DNA from: Moniliophthora roreri
Taxonomy: Eukaryota > Basidiomycota > Agaricomycetes > Agaricales > Marasmiaceae
Direction: 5' to 3'
Length of the DNA: 64,000 bases
NCBI GenBank assembly: GCA_001466705.2
Contig: LATX02000233.1
Span: forward strand, 124,001-188,000
The notes under the pieces were generated by a model. That model had not been told where the DNA came from, did not search any database, and saw nothing but the letters and a program-made list of their open reading frames with translations. The stretch's first letter is position 1. The number at the start of each line of letters is the position of its first letter. This document shows, one piece after another, positions 33,818 to 45,800 of this stretch. The position numbers and the translations under genes are program-made.

Positions 33818-35635
33818 TTTGAAAAACATGAGGTTTTTGTGATCGGACAAAATAGTGATTGGATGTTTTCCTCCCATGAGATAATGCCGCCAAGATTTGA
33901 GGGCTCGAACGATGCTGAATAGTTCTCGATCATATATTTCATAATTCCTTTCCGTTGGCGTGAGGGAGTGTGAAATATAGCTGCATGGATGCCATTCCCC
34001 ATCTGTCCCTTGTTGTCTGAGAACAGCTCCTGTTGCCCATTTTGATGCATCGCATTCTATCAAGAAGGGTTTTTCAGTATCTGGCATTATCAATACTGGT
34101 TCGGAGAGGAACTTCCATTTCAGGGCGTCGAATGCAACTTGACACTCTTTGGTCCATTCGAATTTCTTATCCTTTCTTGTTAGTTCATTTAATGGTCTAG
34201 CGAGTTCCGAGAATCGTCCAATGAATTTTCGGTAGAAGTTTCCGAATCCTAGGAATGACTGGACCCCTCTAACCGTCGTAGGTGGTTTCCAATCTCGTAT
34301 TCCAGCCAGTTTGACAGGGTCCATCCCAATATATCCAGGTCTGATGATCATCCCTAAAAAGTCTATCTCTGTAACATCAAACCTGCATTTCTCCGGTTTC
34401 AGGAACAAATCGTGAAGTTTGAGTCGTTCTAGAACTTTAATTGTCCGTTTTCGATGGGTTTCCAGGTCCGAAGAGAATATCAAGATGTCGTCCATGTAAA
34501 TGACTATCCAACCTTCCTCAATGTAATCAGAGAAGATATTGTCCATGAATGATTGAAACGTAGCTGGAGAATTGGATAGTCCAAAGAACATCACCATTGG
34601 TTCGAAGAGTCCTTTGTTTGTTTTGAAAGCGGCTTTCCATTGGTCCCCATCTTTGATTCTGATATTGTTGTAACCGTTTCGTAAATCCAGTTTAGTGAAG
34701 TATTGTGCTCCTTTTAGTTTGTCAATAAGGTCTGAGACTAGTGGTAAGGGGTATGTGTTTTTGATTGTTGCCTTGTTTAGTTCTCGATAATCTTGACACA
34801 GTCTAAAGGCTCCTTTTTCCTTTTTTGACACAAAGAAGAAGGGTGAAGCCATAGCAGATTTCGACAGTCGGATGTAGCGTTTTCGGAGATTGTCAGTTAG
34901 GAATTCGTTCTGGAGTTGCTGTTCTATCGGAGATAGGGGATAAACCTTGCAATTTAAGGTTTCTACCCCAGGTTTAAGATCAATGGCGTGGTCGTAAGGT
35001 CTAGATTCTGGAAATCTTTCTGATGCGTGTTTTTCGAATTGTCGTTTGTAGTCGATAAGGAAATCTGGGATTATTTCTTCAATGGGTTTCTTCTCTTCTG
35101 TTTTCTGATTGTGTTCCAGTGTTTGGGAAACGGAGGTTTTTGCTCATATGAGAATTTCCACTGGGGTGTGGTCTAATACTCCTCTGAAACGTTTGATGTT
35201 GAGTTTTCTTCTTGGTGGAAATTTGATTTCTCCATTTCTCCAGTCGATCTGAGGATTATAATGTCGTAACCATAGCATTCCAAGGATGAGTTGTTCACCT
35301 CCTAACCCAGATACCATGAGGTCTTCCATTATCTTTTTATCTCCAATAAAGAAAGTTGTTCGAGCCGTGTGTGTCACATATGCTGAGGTATTCAAAGTCC
35401 CATCTATGTTGAGAACTTTTATCCTTTTTTCTAATTTGGTTAAGGGAAGACGTAACTTTCTTGCCGTTACTCGGCTGATAAAATTCCCTTCTGCTCCTGA
35501 ATCTAGGAGTGCTAGTTTTTCGACAATTTGATCCCCAGTATAGAGTGCCAGCGGAATACACATAGAATTTCGTTCCATCGTGGCTGATACAGTTACACTA
35601 GAGATACGAATTGGCGGGGGAGACGTCGAGCTCAA
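33818..35635 (-). pseudogene. Protease and RT/RNase H (gypsy-R)
   Basis: The protease active-site triplet is in LLDSGAEGNFIS. RT is open from 35143 to the gap, with [19 protein letters not shown] and the RNase H start [20 protein letters not shown] at 35144-35146 separates protease from RT where gypsy-L has CGA (VLIRAKT). Apart from that codon the pol part seen is intact. Confidence 0.8.
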
Positions 35636-35703
35636 CTGCCGTACTAAAAACCCCCTCCTTCCATAAGGTCTAAGATCTGGGTTTGTTCTTCTTCAGAGAA
35701 GTC

Positions 35704-37023
35704 TCAGTAGATGGCACAAATTTTATGATACGCATCTTCTGGGGTTGACTTCTTCGGACTTTCTTTCTTCTGCTCGTTCTTCGGCTTCTCCTGACAGTTT
35801 TTTGCAATATGTCCTGGTTTGCTACATTTATAGCATAACCCCTTTCGGCGATATTCTTGTGCTTCTTCGTCAGAGATTCGGTTTACCTTTGTTTCGGTTC
35901 TAGACGGCTTCTTCGACCTTTCTCCTCTGGTGACGGCTATCATGGTAAGCCAGGCGTTGTTGTATTTCCTGGCTCTGTCGTACCATTTGTCGATAGTTTT
36001 TGGTTGATCAGGTTGCATCAAGCATGATTTGAGAAGGGCTGGGTGAAGTCCGGCAAGGAAGTGATCAATAAGAGCTCTGTCGTCATACCCGGCGTCCACG
36101 GCAAGGAGACGGAATTCTGTGATATATTCGTCCACATGTTTCTTGTTCTGTTTGAGAAGCTTCATTTTTAGCCTGGCATTGGTTCCAATGTCTAGGGGTC
36201 GAAACGCCTTTTTGAAATCTGTCAAGAATTCTTCCCATGTTATTACTTGAATCTGATCTTCTGGTTTGGTATCAGATGGTTCTGCTTCCTTCTCCCGAAG
36301 TTCCTTTTTGTATTCTTCTGTTTTTGCTTTCATCCAATTCGCGGCTTGTCCTTCCTTCATGTATGACAGGGTGAATAATATTTTGTCTTTGTCGTTAGGG
36401 TAGAGGGTTTCATTAGCCATGAAGTATAGGTCTACTTCCGTAAGTAAGGTACTAGCCTTGGCTGGGCTTCCATTGTAGTGGTTTGGTACTGCCACCTTGT
36501 TCTCTTTCTTTTTCTCTCCATTCGTTAACGTCCTTAAGGCGGAAATTAAATCCTGAAGCGACGTGGAGGTCTGCTGCATAGTCATGGGGTCTGATGGAGG
36601 AGAGGAGGAAGGTGACGTGGTTAAGATCGGGGTTTCCGGTCTGTTGGTTTCTGATGGCCTGTTCGTAAACGACGGCTGGTTCGGGGTTTTGGAAGAGCGG
36701 GTCTAAGTTTCCGTATCTGTAATCAGGGAGTTCGTCTGTTCCCGAGAAGGCACTTGCAATTGATGGGAAGAGTCTGGAGTCAATGTTCTCCTTGTCTGAT
36801 CTGACAGCTCGAAGCCTGTCATGAAGTCGATTGTTTGTCTGGTTCTGGACCTGGTTCTGGGTGTTCCGGTTGTCCGTTGTTGGATCTCTTCTCTTGCCTC
36901 TTCTTGGGCAATTAATTCTAGTCTTTAAATTCTTTGCTTGAATGTGAGCTCAGTTTCCAGAGTAACAAGAAGAAAAGCTCTCCTCTGTTGTTCTCGTTCT
37001 GCTAATTCTGGGTCTTCGGCCAT
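35704..37023 (-). pseudogene. Gag (gypsy-R)
   Basis: Gag starts at the Met at 37023 (MAEDPELAEREQQRRAF). Two in-frame stops follow, one after TFKQRI and one in TDTET*TRSS, before the long capsid/zinc-knuckle frame beginning at 36585. The knuckle reads CYKCSKPGHIAKNC. Confidence 0.75.
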
Positions 37024-37101
37024 GGTTTGCCGATGTCTAGACGTGATGTCTTCGGTGGGTGCCTTAACCTAGAAAGGTTGGCAGAATCAGCTTGACCTAA
37101 T

Positions 37102-37213
37102 GTTACGCGAGTCCTTCGCTGTCAACACTAAGTTCAAGTTTGAGCTTGAAGGACTTGATTCTTGAAGTCAATTAGATTTGATGAATTGACTTAAGATAGA
37201 GTTTTAATTGATC
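37102..37213 (-). repeat. LTR fragment ending at N
   Basis: It starts TGTTACGCGAG like the other LTR copies and is cut at 37214. Confidence 0.75.
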
Positions 37214-37214
37214 N
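37214..37214. other. Single N, probable contig join with unmerged overlap
   Basis: Sequence 37215-38510 repeats 35912-37213 essentially base for base. The only clear difference I see is one T missing in GATTTGATG, so this is most likely one locus assembled twice. Confidence 0.8.
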
Positions 37215-38408
37215 GCTTCTTCGACCTTTCTCCTCTGGTGACGGCTATCATGGTAAGCCAGGCGTTGTTGTATTTCCTGGCTCTGTCGTACCATTTGTCG
37301 ATAGTTTTTGGTTGATCAGGTTGCATCAAGCATGATTTGAGAAGGGCTGGGTGAAGTCCGGCAAGGAAGTGATCAATAAGAGCTCTGTCGTCATACCCGG
37401 CGTCCACGGCAAGGAGACGGAATTCTGTGATATATTCGTCCACATGTTTCTTGTTCTGTTTGAGAAGCTTCATTTTTAGCCTGGCATTGGTTCCAATGTC
37501 TAGGGGTCGAAACGCCTTTTTGAAATCTGTCAAGAATTCTTCCCATGTTATTACTTGAATCTGATCTTCTGGTTTGGTATCAGATGGTTCTGCTTCCTTC
37601 TCCCGAAGTTCCTTTTTGTATTCTTCTGTTTTTGCTTTCATCCAATTCGCGGCTTGTCCTTCCTTCATGTATGACAGGGTGAATAATATTTTGTCTTTGT
37701 CGTTAGGGTAGAGGGTTTCATTAGCCATGAAGTATAGGTCTACTTCCGTAAGTAAGGTACTAGCCTTGGCTGGGCTTCCATTGTAGTGGTTTGGTACTGC
37801 CACCTTGTTCTCTTTCTTTTTCTCTCCATTCGTTAACGTCCTTAAGGCGGAAATTAAATCCTGAAGCGACGTGGAGGTCTGCTGCATAGTCATGGGGTCT
37901 GATGGAGGAGAGGAGGAAGGTGACGTGGTTAAGATCGGGGTTTCCGGTCTGTTGGTTTCTGATGGCCTGTTCGTAAACGACGGCTGGTTCGGGGTTTTGG
38001 AAGAGCGGGTCTAAGTTTCCGTATCTGTAATCAGGGAGTTCGTCTGTTCCCGAGAAGGCACTTGCAATTGATGGGAAGAGTCTGGAGTCAATGTTCTCCT
38101 TGTCTGATCTGACAGCTCGAAGCCTGTCATGAAGTCGATTGTTTGTCTGGTTCTGGACCTGGTTCTGGGTGTTCCGGTTGTCCGTTGTTGGATCTCTTCT
38201 CTTGCCTCTTCTTGGGCAATTAATTCTAGTCTTTAAATTCTTTGCTTGAATGTGAGCTCAGTTTCCAGAGTAACAAGAAGAAAAGCTCTCCTCTGTTGTT
38301 CTCGTTCTGCTAATTCTGGGTCTTCGGCCATGGTTTGCCGATGTCTAGACGTGATGTCTTCGGTGGGTGCCTTAACCTAGAAAGGTTGGCAGAATCAGCT
38401 TGACCTAA
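37215..38408 (-). repeat. Near-exact duplicate of gypsy-R gag and leader
   Basis: It repeats the gag C-terminal half, both nonsense codons and the leader already given at 35912-37101. See the contig-join note at 37214. Confidence 0.8.
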
Positions 38409-38736
38409 TGTTACGCGAGTCCTTCGCTGTCAACACTAAGTTCAAGTTTGAGCTTGAAGGACTTGATTCTTGAAGTCAATTAGATTGATGAATTGACTTA
38501 AGATAGAGTTTTAATTGATCAGACAAGGTTATGATAAGGTTTAACCAGGTCAAGCTGGAGAAGCTTGTCAACCGGTTAAGTGTATTTATAGAAAAAGACT
38601 CTAACTATGACTAAGTACTCAGAACTAAAAATAGCTACTATGAGTAAGCACAGTGAATCTTAGTAAGTAAAAGAAACAGAGAGAAGGATTGGTAAGTAAA
38701 AAAGAATACAGGACTAAGCAAGATAGCGAGAAATGG
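38409..38736 (-). repeat. 5' LTR of gypsy-R, truncated at N
   Basis: It matches the first about 330 bp of the 27506 LTR as read on the plus strand. The last about 50 bp, including the other LTR end and any target duplication, are missing at the N at 38737. Confidence 0.8.
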
Positions 38737-38737
38737 N
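38737..38737. other. Single N, probable contig join
   Basis: It lies between LTR sequence and STAND S4 coding sequence. Confidence 0.75.
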
Positions 38738-40918
38738 CGAAGTAGTCAAGGACTACCTTCAGGATATCCTCGCTGGCATATTCCACGATATCGTATAAGA
38801 CATGCTTGGAAACGTCTACGAATTCTGCTTCAAGTAGTCGCTGAACCTCATCGGCTGTATGCCTTCGACTGGCTATATGGATCATTTCTTCTGTGACCCT
38901 TATTGGGCGTTTGCCAGTGAGTAGCTGCGAGCTGGTCAACACAATGAGCACTTCCGGGGTCCTCCAGAGCTTGAGGATGAGCCTCGATATCTCTTGCCAG
39001 ACCTGGACATTGACCTCGTCACAGTCTATGAGGGCAACCAATGATTTAGCTTTCTTCCCGTGAACGGCATGGCGTACTCCACTTTCTTTGAGTGCAGTAG
39101 AAGCCCCAGAGACGTGGAGTCGAATGTACTCGACAAAGCCTAGCCAACAGGCAATGAGAAATGATCTCGATTTCGTGTCTTTCTGCGACGATAACGCTCT
39201 GCTCACAGCGCCCACCGAATACGCGCGGTACCCATTGACCCAAAACGCTGAAGATGAACCCGATTCAGAGTCATCGGACATGAAGAAATCGAACACTTTT
39301 GTAACTTGAGATCTTTGCGCACCATTTCCTACACCCGACTGAATGCAGTGTGCTGGCCACCGATACACCGCGTAGTCGAGGAGACCTGGCGTGGATGGGA
39401 GGGCGTCGTGAATACCATAATTGTCACTCAGAAACTGAGCGCCGTTTCGTGTGTTCGAGGCATCGATGAGATGAACCAGACAGATGTCAGCCAGGTGGGA
39501 ATGGCAGTGGATGGAGATGAAATCGTCCAATGACTCGAGGAATTCTCGAACAGAGGGATGAGCAAATCGAAACGTGTCCAGTGCTTTATCACGAACAACC
39601 AGATTCCGGCAAATAGCCAATACTTCCTCTGCATTCACCTCTTCTGGCGGTTCTTCGCTATGCATCCAGCGCATTGGATTGGCAGATATCGCAGCAAGGA
39701 AAGTGGACGTATGAAGTATTCTTTGGCCAACGAGCAGCCAAGCGAAGATCGTTTCTCCAATGATCCGTTCGTTGCATTGCACTAGTCGTGATCTCTGAAT
39801 AAACTTCGCTGTACGAATCCTTCAGGGTATCGGGAAGACTCTCGAGCCTCTTCCGAATGTCGCTTTCTGACTTGAATCCGCACAAGAACTCGAGCTGTAG
39901 CGAAACCCAGCGGAACCTATCGCATGTAAGACAGACGTGCAAAAGAGAGAAATGGCGTTCAACACTCACATTCCGTTCGCTCGTTCTATGAGCTTGCACG
40001 TAATCATCTCCTTCAGCTGTTCCTTCTCCGCAATATCCCGTAATAACCGTCCTTCAGATATCAAAATCTCCGTTTGTTTTTTGACGAACTTGGAAATATC
40101 ACGGCCATTTCGCTCGGAAGTGATGCGAATAGACGGGAAGTGGTGTAGTGTATTGACGATGTCCTGGTCATCTCGGCTTGCGATTAAGATCTTGACAAGG
40201 TTGTTATTAGCACCATCCAGAAGTCCGACCACGATCCTGAGCAGCTCATGGCGAGTCGCATAGTCACATTCATCAATGGCATCGATGACGATGTATGGGG
40301 CCTCATGCACCCCAACGAGTTGCCGAAGAAGTGATTCCCCTTCTCGATCAGGTATTTGCTTGTTCCTTTGACTGTGCTCTTTATGAATGAGAATCGCAGG
40401 CTCCAAGAGCGAGCCGCTGATTGGGGTGGACGATAATTGTCTTGCAAGACTTGCAATGACGTGGTTCGGCCGCGATCGTTCAGGTTCGGCGGTGTCCCTC
40501 GAGCAGTAGAAGAAAGCAAGGCGCGAAGAAACGTCATCTCGAAAACTCTGCTGTAAATCTTTTACTACGATAGAACTAGAACCAATTGGCATAAGCAAGT
40601 ATATATATCATAATATGACAAGAGCGTACACGAGCTTGCTTTTTCCTGCACCAGGTATTCCGTGAAGCCAAAGGAGAGACGAATTGTTGCTATTCTTCCA
40701 GTCCTTGTAGACTTGATCCTCTAAGAGCCATGACCCAGTTCCTTGGAGTACGTCTCGCTTGTGGTGATTATGATACTCCTGGTAGGGAAGCGAGGATATC
40801 CAGTCGAGGATTTTGGCCTGTCCAGGACCCGACGGTCGCGTTCAATGAATCTGCGTTCTACGATCAACGCCGCAATGCTTACCGTAAGTACTGTCTTTTC
40901 GGCCCACAAACGGAACAT
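38738..40918 (-). pseudogene. STAND gene S4, N-terminal and NACHT part
   Basis: Very close to S5. The first exon reads MFRLWAEKTVLT from the Met at 40918, then splices to AKILDWISSLPYQ. The P-loop is near 40650, YIVIDAIDECD follows, then the FRWVS exon and FAHPSVREFLES. A 1-bp insertion near 39775 (ATGCAACGAACGG against ATGCACGAATGG in S5) shifts the frame in the last exon. The 3' continuation is at 26935-27505 on the other side of the retroelement. It lacks the Goodbye-like N-terminal region of S2. Confidence 0.8.
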
Positions 40919-42477
40919 TGATAGCTAATCCTCTTCGATATCGGCTATTGGGTCCCCTAGTAGACGATCCTGGTGGAAATGCTATTTCAGAGGATGGGGC
41001 AAGAAGCGAATCTGGTCTGCGTGAGGGATAGCTACAGTAGGTTAGCAATGCTGATGGGCACATCAATGAACGCTCCCGAATCTGATATCATCCCGCATGT
41101 AGGTATTGTGGGTAGTGGGTACTGTGACAGTTAAGGGGCATCAGCGGCATTGACGAAAGAGAAAAATCATCTTCAAGCCTTGAAGCTTGAAGCTTGAAGG
41201 CTCAAGTCTTGTCCAAGTGAAAATCAACCTGTCTTACATCTTGGTCTTCCTATCGTTCGCTTAAGCCACAATTTGCGTGGAAGAAAAGATATCGATAGAG
41301 GTCCAGACATTTTTACATGTAACATTCTACTTAGCGCGCAATCCTACAGAGATAGTCAGTATGGATATGACAATGTCATCAAACCACTTACCTTTGGGTA
41401 GATGGCATGTTTACGACCGATCTTGTAGGGAAGGCGTTGGGTAATCTCCCAGCAGGCATCTCGCCCCGCGTTGGATAGCCTCCGCTACTGCCAGTTTGTG
41501 CGGTCCCGTGCTGTTATCGGTTTCGGGTATAGCATGCACTTCCAGTGGGAAGCTTAACGAGGTAATGATCACATTGAGGATGTCGAAGTAAGGATAAAAT
41601 TGACCTCAGTTGCTTTGGAGAGCATTACAAAAGCACTGTTCCAAGATTCAACCGACACCTGGGGTAACCAAATCGGCACTGGTGTTAAAGACGGTTGCTC
41701 CCGGTCGGATGTCATTGGTGCTGGCGATGAATATGAAGTACTTTCATCTACGAGTGAAGGTGAGAAATGAACTGCTAACTTCGCGAGTCATGACTCACCG
41801 TAATGGATTAACTTCTCACCACGTTTGGTGAGGTTCACTACCACAGATATCTCCGCTGAAGTTGAATACTTATTTACAGATATAATGCACAGGTTTCATG
41901 GGTGTGTATCGGTGCTCGCCGCTGGAGATCACGAGGGACGTCGAAGAAGAAAATGACTTTGGCGTTGTTTAGGCGCCTTTCAAACGGGAGACAACCTTTC
42001 ACACCTATCCCACTATCCTTAACAATGCAAGCTTTAGGTCGGAGCACGGTTCTACGAACGTTCCACCGATGAAGGGCTCAACACAACTTGTTTTTACATC
42101 AATGCGGTGCAATACTTCCACAAGGACAGGAAACTTGGATTTGGAAACTTGAGGTGCGTTGACCGTTTGATCAACAATTCTTACTGGACTGAACTAGACT
42201 GGCTTAGGCGGCAGTTCTTGTGGAATTAGCCACGACTCAAAGATATTTGAAATGGAATGTCGTGATTGAGTTGCAGTGGCTGGTCCGTTGATGAAGTTTG
42301 GGATATCATCCAGGTCTGGCTCATCTGAACATGCTCCTTCAACGCTCACTTCCAATCTTCATACTTGCATTCCATAAGAGATTTTGGCGCCTAATCCACT
42401 CACTGTTTCCGCACATATACATCGAGCAATGTCTCACCGAAGGAGCCCTTTTCGTTCCCCTCATCACCGACGACTGC
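40919..42477. other. Upstream region of S4, duplicated with 46915-48300
   Basis: No gene is seen. Patches match 46915-48300 upstream of S5 (for example the GTGTTCGCCGCTGGAG region), showing that the S4/S5 duplication includes the 5' flank. A short CTTGAAG tandem occurs at about 41160-41210. Confidence 0.5.
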
Positions 42478-42695
42478 ATCAAGGCATTCGAGAAGGAATA
42501 GTGAACCTGTGTTTGAAAGGAAGAGAAGTATTGCAGGGTTGAGTGTGGCAGAGTATCGGATGAGTAGAGCGGTGGCTGGGCATCGGCTGAGTAGGGCGCA
42601 GACAACAAAGAGAAAGTAGGCGGCAGTAAGATCTACGCACAGGAAGTCCCACTTAGTGGCTTGTGCACTGACAGGGGATGGGAATTGGACTTGAT
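42478..42695 (+). pseudogene. Mucin-like gene copy M4, 3' remnant
   Basis: Only the last about 70 codons of M1 remain: AGLSVAEYRMSRAVAGHRLS followed by RRKSA/HRKSH-like sequence, now with an in-frame stop after the AQTTKRK stretch. It lies 202 bp tail-to-tail from S5. The M1 3' flank (TTGATGTATACTATTCTTG) is also retained. Confidence 0.75.
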
Positions 42696-42896
42696 CACGC
42701 TACTTATGATTCGCTAGGATGGTAATAGGTTCGGAAGTCGTATATAAAATGCACAGTACACTTTTCTTTGATGTATACTATTCTTGTTTCGTCTCTACTA
42801 GTACACGGGAAGACGCACGGCGAGTCCCCGAGGACAAAAAACTTCTGGTCACTGTTATAGAATGCGAGCAAATTAACGCATGAAACCGATTGCGAG

Positions 42897-45800
42897 TTAC
42901 TGCACTACTGATGTTTGCGAATCCTGGAAAGACAGCAATGGATGAAGTTCTCTCTCGCCTTCGCTACGGTGCACTATTATCCCATGTTTTTCACAGTACT
43001 CCAATAATCGTAAATGCACACCTTCTGTCTGACGCTCCCACGAAGCTGAGATGACTTCGTCATTCACATCCACAAAAACTTTCGACTGATCGAGGATTGA
43101 AAAGACAGTCTCATCATCCGCCATCGCTACGAAAATCCCGACGACATCCGAGGATAGCATTGGCAGATGTGTGTGTTCAAGAAGAATGGGTACAACAGAA
43201 TCCGTTTTGGAGGATTGTGGTCGTAAAGCTGCGGCCACGAATACCTGCTCTGTAATCAGGTCTTCCCCCACTTCCTCTGCTCTCTGCACCAACGTCAACA
43301 TGGTCAAGCTATCCTCATGCCATTCACTCGCGGCAGCAACAAGCATCTTTTCTGTGGGTCGATAGTCGGGAGCATACGCAAGAAGTTGTCCAAAGACGTC
43401 CCAATCGCTGATGGCTGCAATGAGGACTTCCTCTGTAGGTTGGTAGCCGGGAGTACGTGCGAGAAGTCGTTCCAAAATGCCACAGGTGTCGCTGCAACTG
43501 CTTTTCACGGCAGTGATGAACATCTCTCCTGTAGGTTGATAATGAGGAAGACGTTCCATGAGCTGTTCAAAAATGTCCCCATCACCGACAGTAAGCGCAG
43601 TGCGTAAGGCTTCCTCGGTCACGGCGGCTGGGGAACATTTTTCTACTAGCAACGAAGCAATAGCATTTCCATTGTTAATGCATTCGATAAGAAGCTCTGA
43701 CGTTATTCCCTGATACCCAACCCGATCCAGAAGCATGGTCAAGATCGCGTCCGATTCACCAGACTCGTTGCGTGATGCAGCTACGAGCACCTTGTCCGTG
43801 ATTAAGTCGTCGGAGACGCGCTTGAATATGCTCGAAATGACCTGTGGCATTTCATGTCCTAATTTAGGTAGGAGAGCGCACAAAACTCGTTCCGATTGGA
43901 TTTTGACGGTGTCAGAGGACTCGAGAAGCAAGTGAACTGCTTCATCGACATCGGGTACGCCGGGATTATCAGCGAATTCACACCTTGCCACTATCATCCA
44001 TAGATTTTCTGTCACCAAAGGCTCTGCTCCAAGCTTCAACAGCATCCTAAGGAGTTCTGTTGAAAACTTTGTGTTGCTAGCCGCGGTTTCCAGAAGAGGT
44101 TCGATAGAAGACTCCAAACTCGATACTTCACGGATAAGGAGGTATTTGACCACTTGTCCACCGTACCGTAGAAGTATCGAGAGGATGCCTGGAGCACATT
44201 ATTCATTCTGAACGGCAGCTTCAATGATGCTGGGAGTGATGTTCCGAGCCAAATTGGGTACCTTTTGGAAGAGAAGGTTGAGAGGCTCAGTTCCTCGCAA
44301 GCGTGTCACAGACGTCTCCAGAACCTTCTCTCTCTCGGTCTCGTTGGGTCCACCGCTCCAATTCGCAATCAGCACCTCAAGGACAGGGAGTACTTCATCA
44401 GGGCCGCGATGGCACTGAATGGCGCTTATCACGATCTCCTCCGTAACGCAGCCACCTCTTGATAAGAGAAACGCCATTGTCTCTGCATCACATCCCTTTG
44501 CTGCTGTACGCATCATGCCTTCTGTGACTTTAATCGGCACCCCGTTCTGTTCCAAGGTCCTTAGTATCCGTGCGCACGATGGGGTGGATTCCACAGAAAA
44601 TGATACCACACTTTCCATGACATGGCGCGGAGCGCGTTTGAGTAGAAGACCAAGGTTAGAGACGTTGCTACGTGCAGCTTTCACAACCACCTTCTCCGTG
44701 ATGGCTAAGTCTCCGCAAAAGTCGAGGACCACCTTCACGATGTCCTGGCCGGCGTGTGCCACTATGTCATGTAAAACATGGCTAGTAATGTCCAAGACGT
44801 CGATTGAGTTGGGGTGCAGTAGACGATATACCAAATAATCCGGATGTCTTTGGCTAGCGATGCAGATTATCTCGTCTGTGACCCTGATAGGGCGTTTTCC
44901 ACTGAGCAATTGCGAGTTCATCAGAACCACGCACACATCTGGAGTTCTCCACTGTCTAAGGATGAACTTCAGTATTTCTTGCCAGTCTTGAATGTTAAAC
45001 TCGTCGCAGTCTATGAGGGCAACCAGTGATTCAGCTTTCTTCCCATGAGCGGCATGGCGTACACCGCTCTCTTTGAGCTCAGCGGAGATCCCGGAGACGC
45101 GGAGTCGAATGTAATCGACAAAGCCTAGCCAACAGGCAATGAGAAATGACCTCGATTTCGTGTCTTTCTGCGACGTCATCGATAACGCTCTGCTCACAGC
45201 GCCCACCGAATACGCGCGGTACTCATTAACCCAAAACGCTGAAGATGAACCCGATTCAGAGTCGTCGGACATGAAGAAGTCGAACACCTTCGTAACTTGA
45301 GATCTTGACGCATCATTTCCTACACCCGACTGAACGCAGTGTGCTGGCCACCGATACACCGCATAGTCAAGGAGACCTGGCGTGGATGGGAGGGCTTCGT
45401 GGATACCATAGTTGTCACTCAAAAACTGAGCGCCGTTTCGTGTGCTCGAGGCATCGATGAGATGAACCAGACAGGTCTCAGCCAGGTGGGAGTGGCAGCG
45501 GATGGAGGTGAAGTCGTCCAATGATTCGAGGAATTCTCGAACAGAGGGATGAGCAAATCGAAACGTGTCCAGTGCTTCATCGTGAACGACCAAATTCCGG
45601 CAAATAGCCAACACTTCCTCTGCCTTCACCTCTTCTGGCGGTTCTTCGCTATGCATCCAGCGCATTGGATTGGCAGATATCGCAGCAAGGAAAGTGGACG
45701 TATGAAGAATCTTTTGGCCAACAAGTAGCCAAGCAAAGATCGTTTCTCCAATGATCCATTCGTGCATCGCACTAGTCGTGATCTCTGAATAGATTTCGCT

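Larger units (their letters stand above)
33818..38736 (-). mobile_element. Ty3/gypsy chromovirus, right copy (gypsy-R), partial
   Basis: On the minus strand it reads LTR, a 78-bp leader, gag, protease and RT/RNase H, ending at the N at 33817 before integrase. It is about 90% identical to gypsy-L by eye, so it is a distinct copy or allele and not a repeat of the same read. A second N (37214) duplicates its gag and leader sequence. Multiple nonsense codons make it inactive. Confidence 0.8.
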
